A DNA stretch of 64,000 nucleotides. It comes from BRH-c25 sp012519325. GTDB lineage: Bacteria; Bacillota; Clostridia; Lutisporales; Lutisporaceae. The stretch lies in assembly GCA_050950645.1 (NCBI GenBank), contig JBMNHZ010000001.1, positions 186,001 through 250,000 of the forward strand, read 5' to 3'. Shown piece by piece: positions 1-6,991 of this stretch. The notes beneath the pieces were generated by a model, which was given only the letters and a program-made list of their open reading frames with translations, made no database searches and was not told the DNA's origin. The stretch's first letter is position 1. Each line of letters begins with the position of its first letter. The position numbers were made by a program, and so were the translations under genes.

Positions 1-1068
1 GGATTGAAGATTTGTCCTGTATATCACAGCAAAATCCGAAAACTTCCTGCGATTTTTGATCATTTGTACTATTCTGGCAGCTATAGTTCTGGCCTCCTGC
101 TCAAAATCTTCCACTTCGAAAACAACAGGAAGGCTTCCTTTGCCCTTCACCGTTTCAAGAGTTTTGTAATACCTGTTTTTGTTTGCGTTTATGACAGATA
201 GGGCAGCGGCCAATATATTACTTGTAGTTCTGTAATTTGTTTTCAGATATATTTTGCTGCATCCCGGATAAAGCTTTTCAAAATTCAGAAGTATATCAGG
301 TGCTGCACCCCTGAATCCATAGATTGATTGATCATCATCTCCTACAACAAAAATATTATTGAGAGGCTCAGCAATAAGCTTGATTGCTTCAAACTGCAGT
401 GCATTAATATCCTGAAACTCATCCACCAATATGTACTTGAACCTTTCTCTTACCTCTTTCAGTATCTTGGGGGCTTCTGCCAGCATATTCAGGCAGTGTG
501 ATAATATATCATCATAGTCGTATTTGCCTGACTGCCGTTTTAAATCATTGTATTCCTCCATAATTCCTTTCAGCTGGCTGTTTTTGTATGAACCCGACTT
601 GAAATCCCCTGCGCCGGACATAGTGCTTATGACATACTCCATATCACCGATAATATTCCTTATATGCTCATCATCCTCTGCAAGGCTTGGTTCCAACCTT
701 CTTACAAGGCTCTTAATTATATTGAACTTGCTGTTCCCATCAATCAGGTCTTCAAGTCTGTATCCCTTGTACTGCCTCAAAAGCTTGTAGAAAATCGAAT
801 GGAAGGTACCGAAGCTTACATCCCTGCCTCTCCAAGTCATTGACAGTCTACCGTATCTTTCCTTCATTTCATTGGATGCCGCTCTTGAAAAAGTGACAAC
901 AAGTATGTTTTCGGGGCGCACTGCCTTACTCTCAATCAGATTGGCTATCCTTGATGTAATAACAGTGGTTTTCCCCGTACCCGGCCCTGCAAGTACCATA
1001 CATGGTCCTTCTACGTGCTTTACCGCCTTCAGTTGTTCCCGGTTCAAATTATGCAAACAGCTATTCAT
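1..1068 (-). CDS. UvrD/PcrA-like DNA helicase, N-terminal part (runs off the window)
   Basis: ATP-dependent 3'-5' DNA helicase of superfamily 1. The reading frame starts at an ATG at 1068, behind an AAGG-type site, and stays open to base 1, giving 356 residues. Visible motifs are the Walker A loop GPGTGKTT (near residue 32), the Walker B/DEXQ box DEFQDIN, motif III GDDDQSIYGFRGA and motif IV-like YRTTSNI, all in SF1A order. The ATPase half and the 1B insertion are present; the C-terminal 2A/2B domains lie outside the window. It could be PcrA itself or one of the shorter UvrD-like paralogues common in clostridia; the C-terminus would decide. The next gene on the same strand ends about 290 bases upstream behind its own terminator, so this helicase probably has its own promoter. 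Confidence 0.9.
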   Translation of the reverse strand, partial: MNSCLHNLNREQLKAVKHVEGPCMVLAGPGTGKTTVITSRIANLIESKAVRPENILVVTFSRAASNEMKERYGRLSMTWRGRDVSFGTFHSIFYKLLRQYKGYRLEDLIDGNSKFNIIKSLVRRLEPSLAEDDEHIRNIIGDMEYVISTMSGAGDFKSGSYKNSQLKGIMEEYNDLKRQSGKYDYDDILSHCLNMLAEAPKILKEVRERFKYILVDEFQDINALQFEAIKLIAEPLNNIFVVGDDDQSIYGFRGAAPDILLNFEKLYPGCSKIYLKTNYRTTSNILAAALSVINANKNRYYKTLETVKGKGSLPVVFEVEDFEQEARTIAARIVQMIKNRRKFSDFAVIYRTNLQS

Positions 1069-1112
1069 CAATATTACCCTTATCCTTTTATAACAATATT
1101 TCCATCGCCTGT

Positions 1113-1286
1113 GCGTATACTATATCATAAATCCTTTAGGATTTATGATATCTGCTCATGTGCGCATTGCAAAGCAAAAAATCGCACGAATTGCAAACTC
1201 AACAGGTTAAAGACCTTTTAATCAGAGATATAATATGATTTACGCATATTATATCATAAAACCTGTAAGGGTTTTATGATATCCGC
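1113..1286. repeat. Tandem pair of palindromic repeat units
   Basis: Two related units of about 44 bases lie in the helicase/TRAP intergenic region. Each has a near-perfect inverted repeat: 1122-1135 with 1138-1151 (arm ATATCATAAATCCT, 2-base loop), and 1251-1263 with 1270-1282 (arm ATATCATAAAACC). Both are preceded by a GCGTATA/GCATATT-like stretch and followed by ATCTGCT/ATCCGCT, so they are direct copies of one larger unit. The spacer also has a smaller inverted pair (GTGCG/CGCAC) and TTGCAAA repeats. A degenerate third copy lies near 15318-15343. Function is unknown; it could be a dispersed palindromic element or a transcribed hairpin pair. Confidence 0.7.
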
Positions 1287-1293
1287 TATAACA

Positions 1294-1330
1294 ATAAAGC
1301 CTTCCACCGATAGAATGGTGAAGGCTTTAT
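1294..1330 (-). terminator. Rho-independent terminator after the TAXI TRAP operon
   Basis: Stem ATAAAGCCTTCACC / GGTGGAAGGCTTTAT (one bulged base), read on the minus strand and followed by TTTATTGTT. It lies about 30 bases past the permease stop codon. Confidence 0.75.
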
Positions 1331-1360
1331 CAAATTAATAAGTCTGCAGATTGAGTTATG

Positions 1361-3367
1361 CTATAAGGATTCTGATTCTAATTTTTGTTTTACACGATAT
1401 GTCTGCAGGAACCAAACCCCTCCAAATATGGCTGCACCAATAATATCTGTAGTTAAACCGGGATCGATTAATAATACACCGGCTGTCAGCAGCAAAATTC
1501 TCTCATACCATTTGTCGTTTGTAATTAAATAATTGGTCGTTGCTGTTCCAACACATACCATGCCGACAATAGCCGTTGCCAGTGCAAAAAGTATTGCTAA
1601 AACAAATACAAAAGTTGATACACCCTCCGGCCTTACCAGAATCAGAATTGGCGAAAGTACAAAAATATAAGGTATCAGGTAAGCCGCAAATCCTAACTTA
1701 AAGGCTTCAACTCCCGTTTTAAAGGGATTGGATTTGGCTATACCTGCTCCCGCAAATGCAGCCAAAGCTACCGGTGGAGTTATATCCGCCACTATACCGA
1801 AATAAAAGACAAACAGATGAGCGGCTAATGGATGCACACCCAAGCTAACCAAAGCAGGAGCCGATACTGTAGCCTGGATTATGTAGTTTGCGGTTGTAGG
1901 TACACCCATACCGAGAATTAAGGATCCTATCATAGTAAGAACCATAGTAAGGTATAAATTACCTCCCGCTAATTTGACAAGGCCTCCGGACATTTTCATG
2001 CCAAGACCTGTGAGAGTAATAATACCCACGATTATTCCTGCTGTTGCACAAGATACTACAACCGGTAAGGCTGACCTTGCACCTTCTGCCAGCCCGTCAA
2101 TAATATCCATTAAGGACATTCGAGTTTCCTTTAAAATCATGGATACAGCTATACACAGTATTACTCCTATAAGTGCAGCCAGCATTGGCGTAAATCCTTT
2201 CCCCAAAAGGTAGATCATACCAATTAGGGGAAGGGAAAGGAACCACTTTTTCTTTAAGAGCAGTTTCCAGCTGGGCAGTTTCTCCTTTGGTATGCCTTTC
2301 AAACCGGACTTCTTAGCTTCAAAGTGTACCGTAATAAATATTCCTGTAAAGTAAAGAATAGCCGGTATTGCTGCCGATAAGGCAATTATACCGTAAGGTA
2401 TGTTTAAAAACTCTACCATTACAAATGCCGCTGCTCCCATAACAGGCGGCATAATTTGCCCTCCTGTTGAAGCGGCTGCCTCAACGGCACCTGCAAACTC
2501 CTTCCTGTAACCGATACTTTTCATAAGTGGAATTGTCACTGAGCCTGAGCCTACAGTATTGGCAACCGAACTGCCGGATACTGTTCCTTCAATAGCACTG
2601 GCAATAACTGCAGCCTTGGCAGGCCCTCCCATTTTACTCCCTGTCAAAGCTACTGCTAGATTGGTTACCCATTCTCCTATGCCTGTTTTACCCAGGAAAG
2701 CCGCAAACACCATAAATAAGAATATAAATGTTGAAGAAACTTCAATCGGAATTCCCAGAATACCTTCTGTGCTTATCCATTGGAAAACCGCTATTCTTTT
2801 TATGGTAAGCCCCTTATGGGCCATAAAAGATGGAAAATACATACCGAAATATGCATATAGCAGGAAAAATGACGCCAGGCATACAATAACCGGCCCCGCT
2901 AATCTTCTTGTAGCCTCAAGAATCAACAACACCGCAATAATTCCCACTATCATATCCATATTATTATAAACTCCCGCCCGCCATACCAGTTCTTTATAAT
3001 ATATAACATGGTAAGCGGATACTGCAAAACCAAGGAAAGCAAAAATGTAATCATACCACGGAATTTTATTGCTTGTGTCTTTCTTTCTTGCCGGATAAAG
3101 CAAAAATATCAGAACTAAAGCCGCTCCTACATGGGGAGCCCTCTGTATGGTTGACGGGAAAACTCCCATTGCAGCGGTATATAATTGCATTAAAGACCAG
3201 ATAACAGCAAAAATAAATACAAATTTGGCAACCGGTCCTTCTAATCTTCGAAAGGCAAACTCCCGATCATATTTTGCAAGAATCTCTTCCGATTCCTTTT
3301 TATCCAAGGTAACATCATTAACTATGTCATTTACTTGATTATTATTCTCCTGAAGCTTGTCTGACAT
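1361..3367 (-). CDS. TRAP transporter fused permease, TAXI type
   Basis: Membrane component of a TAXI-type TRAP transporter, 668 residues. It carries the small (4 TM, DctQ-like) and large (about 12 TM, DctM-like) permease parts in one chain, as is usual for the TAXI family. The N-terminus is hydrophilic (about 40 residues), followed by dense hydrophobic segments. The large-subunit signature region with GSGSVTIPLMKSIGY and GGQIMPPVMGAAAF-like stretches is visible around residues 270-320. It starts 7 bases behind a GGAGGTC site and overlaps the end of the upstream DUF1850 gene by 37 bases, so the two are translationally coupled. With the solute-binding gene at 3916-4953 this is a complete ion-gradient-driven high-affinity uptake system. 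The substrate is unknown; TAXI systems characterised so far include glutamate/2-oxoglutarate transporters. Confidence 0.92.
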   Translation of the reverse strand: MSDKLQENNNQVNDIVNDVTLDKKESEEILAKYDREFAFRRLEGPVAKFVFIFAVIWSLMQLYTAAMGVFPSTIQRAPHVGAALVLIFLLYPARKKDTSNKIPWYDYIFAFLGFAVSAYHVIYYKELVWRAGVYNNMDMIVGIIAVLLILEATRRLAGPVIVCLASFFLLYAYFGMYFPSFMAHKGLTIKRIAVFQWISTEGILGIPIEVSSTFIFLFMVFAAFLGKTGIGEWVTNLAVALTGSKMGGPAKAAVIASAIEGTVSGSSVANTVGSGSVTIPLMKSIGYRKEFAGAVEAAASTGGQIMPPVMGAAAFVMVEFLNIPYGIIALSAAIPAILYFTGIFITVHFEAKKSGLKGIPKEKLPSWKLLLKKKWFLSLPLIGMIYLLGKGFTPMLAALIGVILCIAVSMILKETRMSLMDIIDGLAEGARSALPVVVSCATAGIIVGIITLTGLGMKMSGGLVKLAGGNLYLTMVLTMIGSLILGMGVPTTANYIIQATVSAPALVSLGVHPLAAHLFVFYFGIVADITPPVALAAFAGAGIAKSNPFKTGVEAFKLGFAAYLIPYIFVLSPILILVRPEGVSTFVFVLAILFALATAIVGMVCVGTATTNYLITNDKWYERILLLTAGVLLIDPGLTTDIIGAAIFGGVWFLQTYRVKQKLESESL

Positions 3368-3864
3368 ATTTTGACCTCCTCAATAAAGAATTGAAGCAAA
3401 GTTTTTCTGTTTAATCCTATATGTACGTACCCACCCGGTTTATATACATCCTTTAAATGAATTATTTTCCCATTATAGACTAATATATGGTCGGAAATAA
3501 CAGAGCCAATAGTTACAGGCACCCTGTCAAATACAATTTCATAGCCCAATACATTATATTTCCCATCCTCAATAATCCAATACTGATTGAATTCCGGATG
3601 GGCAGGCAAATTAGGGCCAAATTCATTAAAAGTCATCTTTACGATTGGAATCCTCCCTAAGGCTTCAAGGCAATACGTCTCAATTACCGGCTGTAAAGTA
3701 ACCGAATGTATCCATTTAATATCAAAATAATCTCCAAGCCTGGCCTTTTGTTGGTATACCAATTCTTCCGTTCCGTTAACCCTTACTTCCAGGAAGTAAG
3801 CCGGAGATAATGAAAACACAAATGCTGAAATAATTGAAATTGTTAATAAAAGCTTGATTTTCAT
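3331..3864 (-). CDS. DUF1850 domain protein of a TAXI TRAP operon
   Basis: Protein of 177 residues with an N-terminal hydrophobic segment (residues 4-22) that looks like a signal anchor, followed by a small domain with the DUF1850 look: W-I-H-S-V near residue 51, a conserved ETY, and a run ending in GYEIVFDRVP. DUF1850 genes are repeatedly found next to TAXI TRAP transporters; no biochemical role is established. It sits between the solute-binding gene (52 bases upstream, with a strong hairpin in the gap) and the fused permease, which it overlaps by 37 bases. An accessory role in the transporter, outside the membrane, is an inference from context only. Confidence 0.75.
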   Translation of the reverse strand: MKIKLLLTISIISAFVFSLSPAYFLEVRVNGTEELVYQQKARLGDYFDIKWIHSVTLQPVIETYCLEALGRIPIVKMTFNEFGPNLPAHPEFNQYWIIEDGKYNVLGYEIVFDRVPVTIGSVISDHILVYNGKIIHLKDVYKPGGYVHIGLNRKTLLQFFIEEVKICQTSFRRIIIK

Positions 3865-3872
3865 TAATTAGG

Positions 3873-3902
3873 AAGGCCGAGGGATAAACGCCGCTCGGCC
3901 TT
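3873..3902 (-). terminator. Intercistronic hairpin after the TAXI binding-protein gene
   Basis: Perfect 9-bp stem AAGGCCGAG/CTCGGCCTT between the binding-protein gene and DUF1850. No T-run follows, so it more likely stabilises or partly terminates the upstream message, giving more binding protein than permease. Confidence 0.6.
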
Positions 3903-3915
3903 AACCTCCCTAAAA

Positions 3916-4953
3916 TTAATCTATGGGTTTTATCATATCCGGTACTGCTATACCCTTCTCTACAAAATACTTGTATGCGCCCTTATGCAGCGGAGTTGTA
4001 ATACCGGCAAGTATTGTATCCGTATTACCTGCGGCCAGTTCATCACTCAACCATTTAGCTGCCGCATGAGCCTGTGCAACCTCAGCAGTTTTTTCATACC
4101 AGACCTTTGTCACCTCATACACAATATCTTCCGAAAGATCCGGCTGTACATATAATGCCGCCTGGCAGTTGATAGTCTTAACATCCTGTTCATTTCCATA
4201 AGTACCTGCAGGAATTATGTATTGGCTGAAGAAGGGATACTTTGCTTTAACTTTATTATATAATTCATCACCTATTTCAATAACATTAATATCACGGGTT
4301 GTCATGATATCCTGAATTGCAGCTGCCGGAACAGCTAATACATTAAATGCCGCATCCAGGTGTCCATCCTTCATCTTGCCGGCTGCATCCCCAAAAGCGT
4401 CATATGCGGCTTTAACGTCATCTAACGTCATACCGGCCTCGGTTAATACCGTCTCAGTCATTACGACCGTTCCACTCCCTACCGGTCCTACCGCTACCCT
4501 TTTGCCTTTTACATCAGCCAGTTCCTTAATACCGCTCTCCTTTAGCGCTACTCCCTGATATACTTCGGGATATATAACTCCAATAGCCCTGAAATTCTGC
4601 TGCTTTTCTTTAAATGCACCCTTGCCGTTCCAAGCATCATCTGCAATGTTATTCATAGCCATTCCCAATTCTACTTCCCCGGCATGAACCCTGTTAATGC
4701 TTTCCACAGATGCGCCCCCCGGCTGGCTTGTTACTTGAACAAGCTGGCAGTGGTCATTCCATGTGTTAGCCATTGCTCCTCCAAGAGCAAAATAAGTACC
4801 TCCGGTTGAACCTGTTATAATACTGATCTGTTTTTTCTCTACTGTTGCCGGTTTTTCCTCGGTGGCTTCCGGCTTCTGTGAAGTACCGCATCCTGTAAGC
4901 AAACTGCTTACAATAAATAGAGCCACCAATAAAAAAACTAACTTCTTCCTCAT
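3916..4953 (-). CDS. TAXI family TRAP transporter solute-binding lipoprotein
   Basis: Extracytoplasmic solute receptor of the TAXI TRAP system, 345 residues from the start at 4953. That start is chosen because GGGAGGGAG lies just upstream and it gives a clean lipoprotein signal: MRKK, a hydrophobic core, and the lipobox LLTGC (Cys about residue 22). An in-frame ATG 33 bases further upstream would give a poor signal peptide. TAXI hallmarks are visible: ITGSTGGTYFALGGAMANTWN near the N-terminus (the GSTGGTYF element) and the VAVGPVGSGT loop in the middle. It heads an operon with DUF1850 and the fused permease. The glutamate 2,3-aminomutase gene ends 334 bases upstream on the same strand, which makes glutamate or beta-glutamate possible ligands; that is inference only. 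Confidence 0.92.
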   Translation of the reverse strand: MRKKLVFLLVALFIVSSLLTGCGTSQKPEATEEKPATVEKKQISIITGSTGGTYFALGGAMANTWNDHCQLVQVTSQPGGASVESINRVHAGEVELGMAMNNIADDAWNGKGAFKEKQQNFRAIGVIYPEVYQGVALKESGIKELADVKGKRVAVGPVGSGTVVMTETVLTEAGMTLDDVKAAYDAFGDAAGKMKDGHLDAAFNVLAVPAAAIQDIMTTRDINVIEIGDELYNKVKAKYPFFSQYIIPAGTYGNEQDVKTINCQAALYVQPDLSEDIVYEVTKVWYEKTAEVAQAHAAAKWLSDELAAGNTDTILAGITTPLHKGAYKYFVEKGIAVPDMIKPID

Positions 4954-5287
4954 TCCTAACTCCCTCCCTAAATTTTTGTACGCCACTTTACAGGCCTAAG
5001 TCCCGGTACGGCAGCGGCACAGAAAATGAAGACATTCAGAGAAATAATGCAGAAGGTATTTCTATAGAAATATAATCTCAGAAATACCTTCATTGCTACG
5101 TGTATAGTATCTGAGAGGTATATAAGCTTTTCCGGCCTTTCAGATACTATATAGTAAGAACTCTGCTTTGGTACAAATTTCCCTGATAACACAACTGTAT
5201 AAAGCATCATATAACTCTCCCGTATTACCGGGATCTGTCTGGAAACATGTAAAGTAGTGTATTTTTTATTAAATTGGTGATAATAAA
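4954..5287 (-). promoter_or_regulatory. Leader region of the TAXI TRAP operon with two large hairpins
   Basis: No gene is seen here. On the minus strand a plausible weak promoter (TTGTAC, 17 bases, TATATA) lies around 5150-5180. Downstream come two inverted repeats: TATAGTATCTGA at 5103-5114 with 5140-5151, and AAGGTATTTCT at 5053-5063 with 5080-5090. Neither matches a riboswitch class I recognise. A short TCCCG/CGGGA pair lies at about 5216-5233. Confidence 0.45.
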
Positions 5288-5298
5288 TTAGTCACCAA
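5274..5298 (-). terminator. Weak terminator-like hairpin at the end of the aminomutase gene
   Basis: Stem TTGGTGA/TCACCAA overlapping the stop codon, followed by TTTAATAAAAAA on the minus strand. The T-run is poor, so read-through into the TRAP operon is possible. Confidence 0.4.
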
Positions 5299-6553
5299 AA
5301 TTAATATCTGCATCTTTGTTAGGGTATTCTATTATCTGACCCTCCCAAGTCCTTATGGTTATAGTATCTCTGCCCTGGGAAATCAGGTATTCGGGCAGCA
5401 TCGGAGTTTTGCCCCTGCCGCCGGGAGCATTTACGATAAATGTAGGAATCGCGAGGCCTGAGGTATACCCTCTCAAATGCTCCATTATCTGGATTCCAAT
5501 ATCTACACTGGTCCTGAAATGCATTGTCCCCACAACACCTTTTGCATGGAAAATATAGTATGGCCTGACTCTGATTGTAAGAAGCTCTTGGCAAAGCTTT
5601 TTCATAATATAGGGATCATCATTTATGCCTCTTAATAAAACTGATTGGTTTCCAAGGGGTATTCCGGCATTTGCAAGCATCTCACAAGCTTTTTTAGTTT
5701 CTTCCGTAATCTCCAGCGGGCTGTTGAATTGAACATTTACAAATACAGGGTGATGCTTCTTGAGCATTTCACAAAATTCCGGGGTTACTCTTTGAGGCAG
5801 TGTAACAGGCATCCTTGACCCCAGGCGCTTATAATCAAGATGAGGAATTTTATCAAGCTCTCCCAATAACCAGTCGAGTATGTCATCAGATAATGTAAAG
5901 GGGTCACCGCCTGTAATCAGCACATCTCTTATTTCAGGTGCATTCCTGATATATTCAATAGCTTCCCCCATCTCCTCTTTAGATCGCGGAACGTCTATTT
6001 CTCCGATATTCCTTCTTCTCTGACAATGACGGCAATACATGCCGCATTGATTTGTGACGTTTATAATAAGCCTGTCGGGATATCGGCGGGTAATGCAAGT
6101 TGCAGGGTTGGTAAACTCTTCAGCCATTGGATCAGGGCTTCCAATTCCTTCCTGAAGCTCCAGTCCGATAGGAATAGATTGCAGAAATATCGGATCACTA
6201 TAATGATCTCCCTCCGGCTCAATCAGGGATAGAAAATATGGTGAGATTGCCCATCTGAATCTTTTACCTACTTCGTCTATGTTCTTTTTTTGTTTATCCG
6301 TTAACTTTATAAATCTGGCCAAATCTTCTGATTCACTGATTCTGTTTTTGATTTGCCAATGCCAATCGTTCCAGTCCTTTTCATCAGCACCCAAAAGTTT
6401 TTTAATGTTTTCCTGTCTTATCTTTATTTTGCCACTAATATTCAAACCTGTAAATATGTTTTTTGAAGCTTCCAAATAAGGTTCGATACGACTCTTTAAG
6501 ACATCCGCTCTTTCAAGGGATATCTGTCTTGAGCTTTTCTTAGTAATATCCAT
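5288..6553 (-). CDS. eam: Glutamate 2,3-aminomutase (radical SAM, PLP)
   Basis: Radical-SAM/PLP aminomutase of the KamA family, 421 residues, moving the alpha-amino group to the beta carbon. The cluster motif is CGMYCRHC (CxxxCxxC), preceded by YPDRLIINVTNQ and followed by QRRRNIGE and the GGDPF glycine motif. The PLP lysine is in PGGRGKTP near the C-terminus. In lysine 2,3-aminomutase two aspartates 37 residues apart (D293, D330) hold the lysine epsilon-amine. Here the same positions are Lys338 (HAKG) and Asn375 (VNAPGG), also 37 apart. That is the Lys/Asn pair reported for clostridial glutamate 2,3-aminomutase, so the substrate is probably L-glutamate and the product beta-glutamate, an osmolyte. 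The start at 6553 follows AGGGGGG; a longer frame upstream lacks a site. It is expressed from a sigma-54 promoter. Confidence 0.88.
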   Translation of the reverse strand: MDITKKSSRQISLERADVLKSRIEPYLEASKNIFTGLNISGKIKIRQENIKKLLGADEKDWNDWHWQIKNRISESEDLARFIKLTDKQKKNIDEVGKRFRWAISPYFLSLIEPEGDHYSDPIFLQSIPIGLELQEGIGSPDPMAEEFTNPATCITRRYPDRLIINVTNQCGMYCRHCQRRRNIGEIDVPRSKEEMGEAIEYIRNAPEIRDVLITGGDPFTLSDDILDWLLGELDKIPHLDYKRLGSRMPVTLPQRVTPEFCEMLKKHHPVFVNVQFNSPLEITEETKKACEMLANAGIPLGNQSVLLRGINDDPYIMKKLCQELLTIRVRPYYIFHAKGVVGTMHFRTSVDIGIQIMEHLRGYTSGLAIPTFIVNAPGGRGKTPMLPEYLISQGRDTITIRTWEGQIIEYPNKDADINFGD

Positions 6554-6704
6554 TTTTTGCCCCCCTGCAAATATATTTTTCTCTACCTTTTGTATATGAA
6601 ATATAAAGTGATTACATAAATGCTTGTATAAGCATTTATCACCTCCATGCAAAATTGTGCTGATCAGACGCAATTTACAATTTATTTTCCTTTTTTATAC
6701 TACT

Positions 6705-6721
6705 TGCAATATTTGTGCCAA
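6705..6721 (-). promoter_or_regulatory. Sigma-54 (-24/-12) promoter of the aminomutase gene
   Basis: Minus-strand TTGGCACAAATATTGCA matches the sigma-54 consensus TTGGCACG-N4-TTGCA at all but one position, with correct GG-to-GC spacing. The start site would fall near 6694, giving a leader of about 140 bases before the start codon. The divergent neighbour encodes a sigma-54 activator. Confidence 0.85.
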
Positions 6722-6830
6722 GTCAAGCAAGACACCTAAAAGAATTTCCACAGCCCAAAAAATTTCACAATCCGATATAATCTGGTGGAAGCTATAAGCA
6801 TTTCTTAGTATATGCATTCTTTCCCACAAT

Positions 6831-6932
6831 ATACCAATTAACTATATTTATAGTTAATTGGTATAGTTAATTGAAAATAAATTATATGGTTGTTTTAGGA
6901 TTTTTTTACTTAAACCATTTAAAACCATATAA
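6831..6932. promoter_or_regulatory. Upstream palindromes, probable activator (UAS) sites
   Basis: A perfect 16-bp inverted repeat (ATACCAATTAACTATA at 6831-6846, its complement at 6849-6864) is followed by an extra half-site AGTTAATTG at 6865-6873. A second inverted repeat, TTATATGGTT/AACCATATAA, lies at 6882-6891 and 6923-6932. The first lies about 110-145 bases upstream of the -24 element, where enhancer-binding proteins normally sit. The rest of the 6554-6991 gap holds the two divergent promoters and nothing else I recognise. Confidence 0.65.
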
Positions 6933-6991
6933 ATTTTTGTTATTATATAAGTATATAACTTTTAAGAAATATCTGAAAGGCAGGTAATATT

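Noticed and set aside
4968..5210. An 80-residue minus-strand frame upstream of the TAXI receptor gene
   Set aside because: It runs through the two large hairpins of the leader, has no family features and overlaps the real start region of the receptor gene.
4954..5287. A riboswitch in front of the TAXI TRAP operon
   Set aside because: Two hairpins are clear, but the conserved core of no riboswitch class known to me could be found, so only a structured leader is reported.
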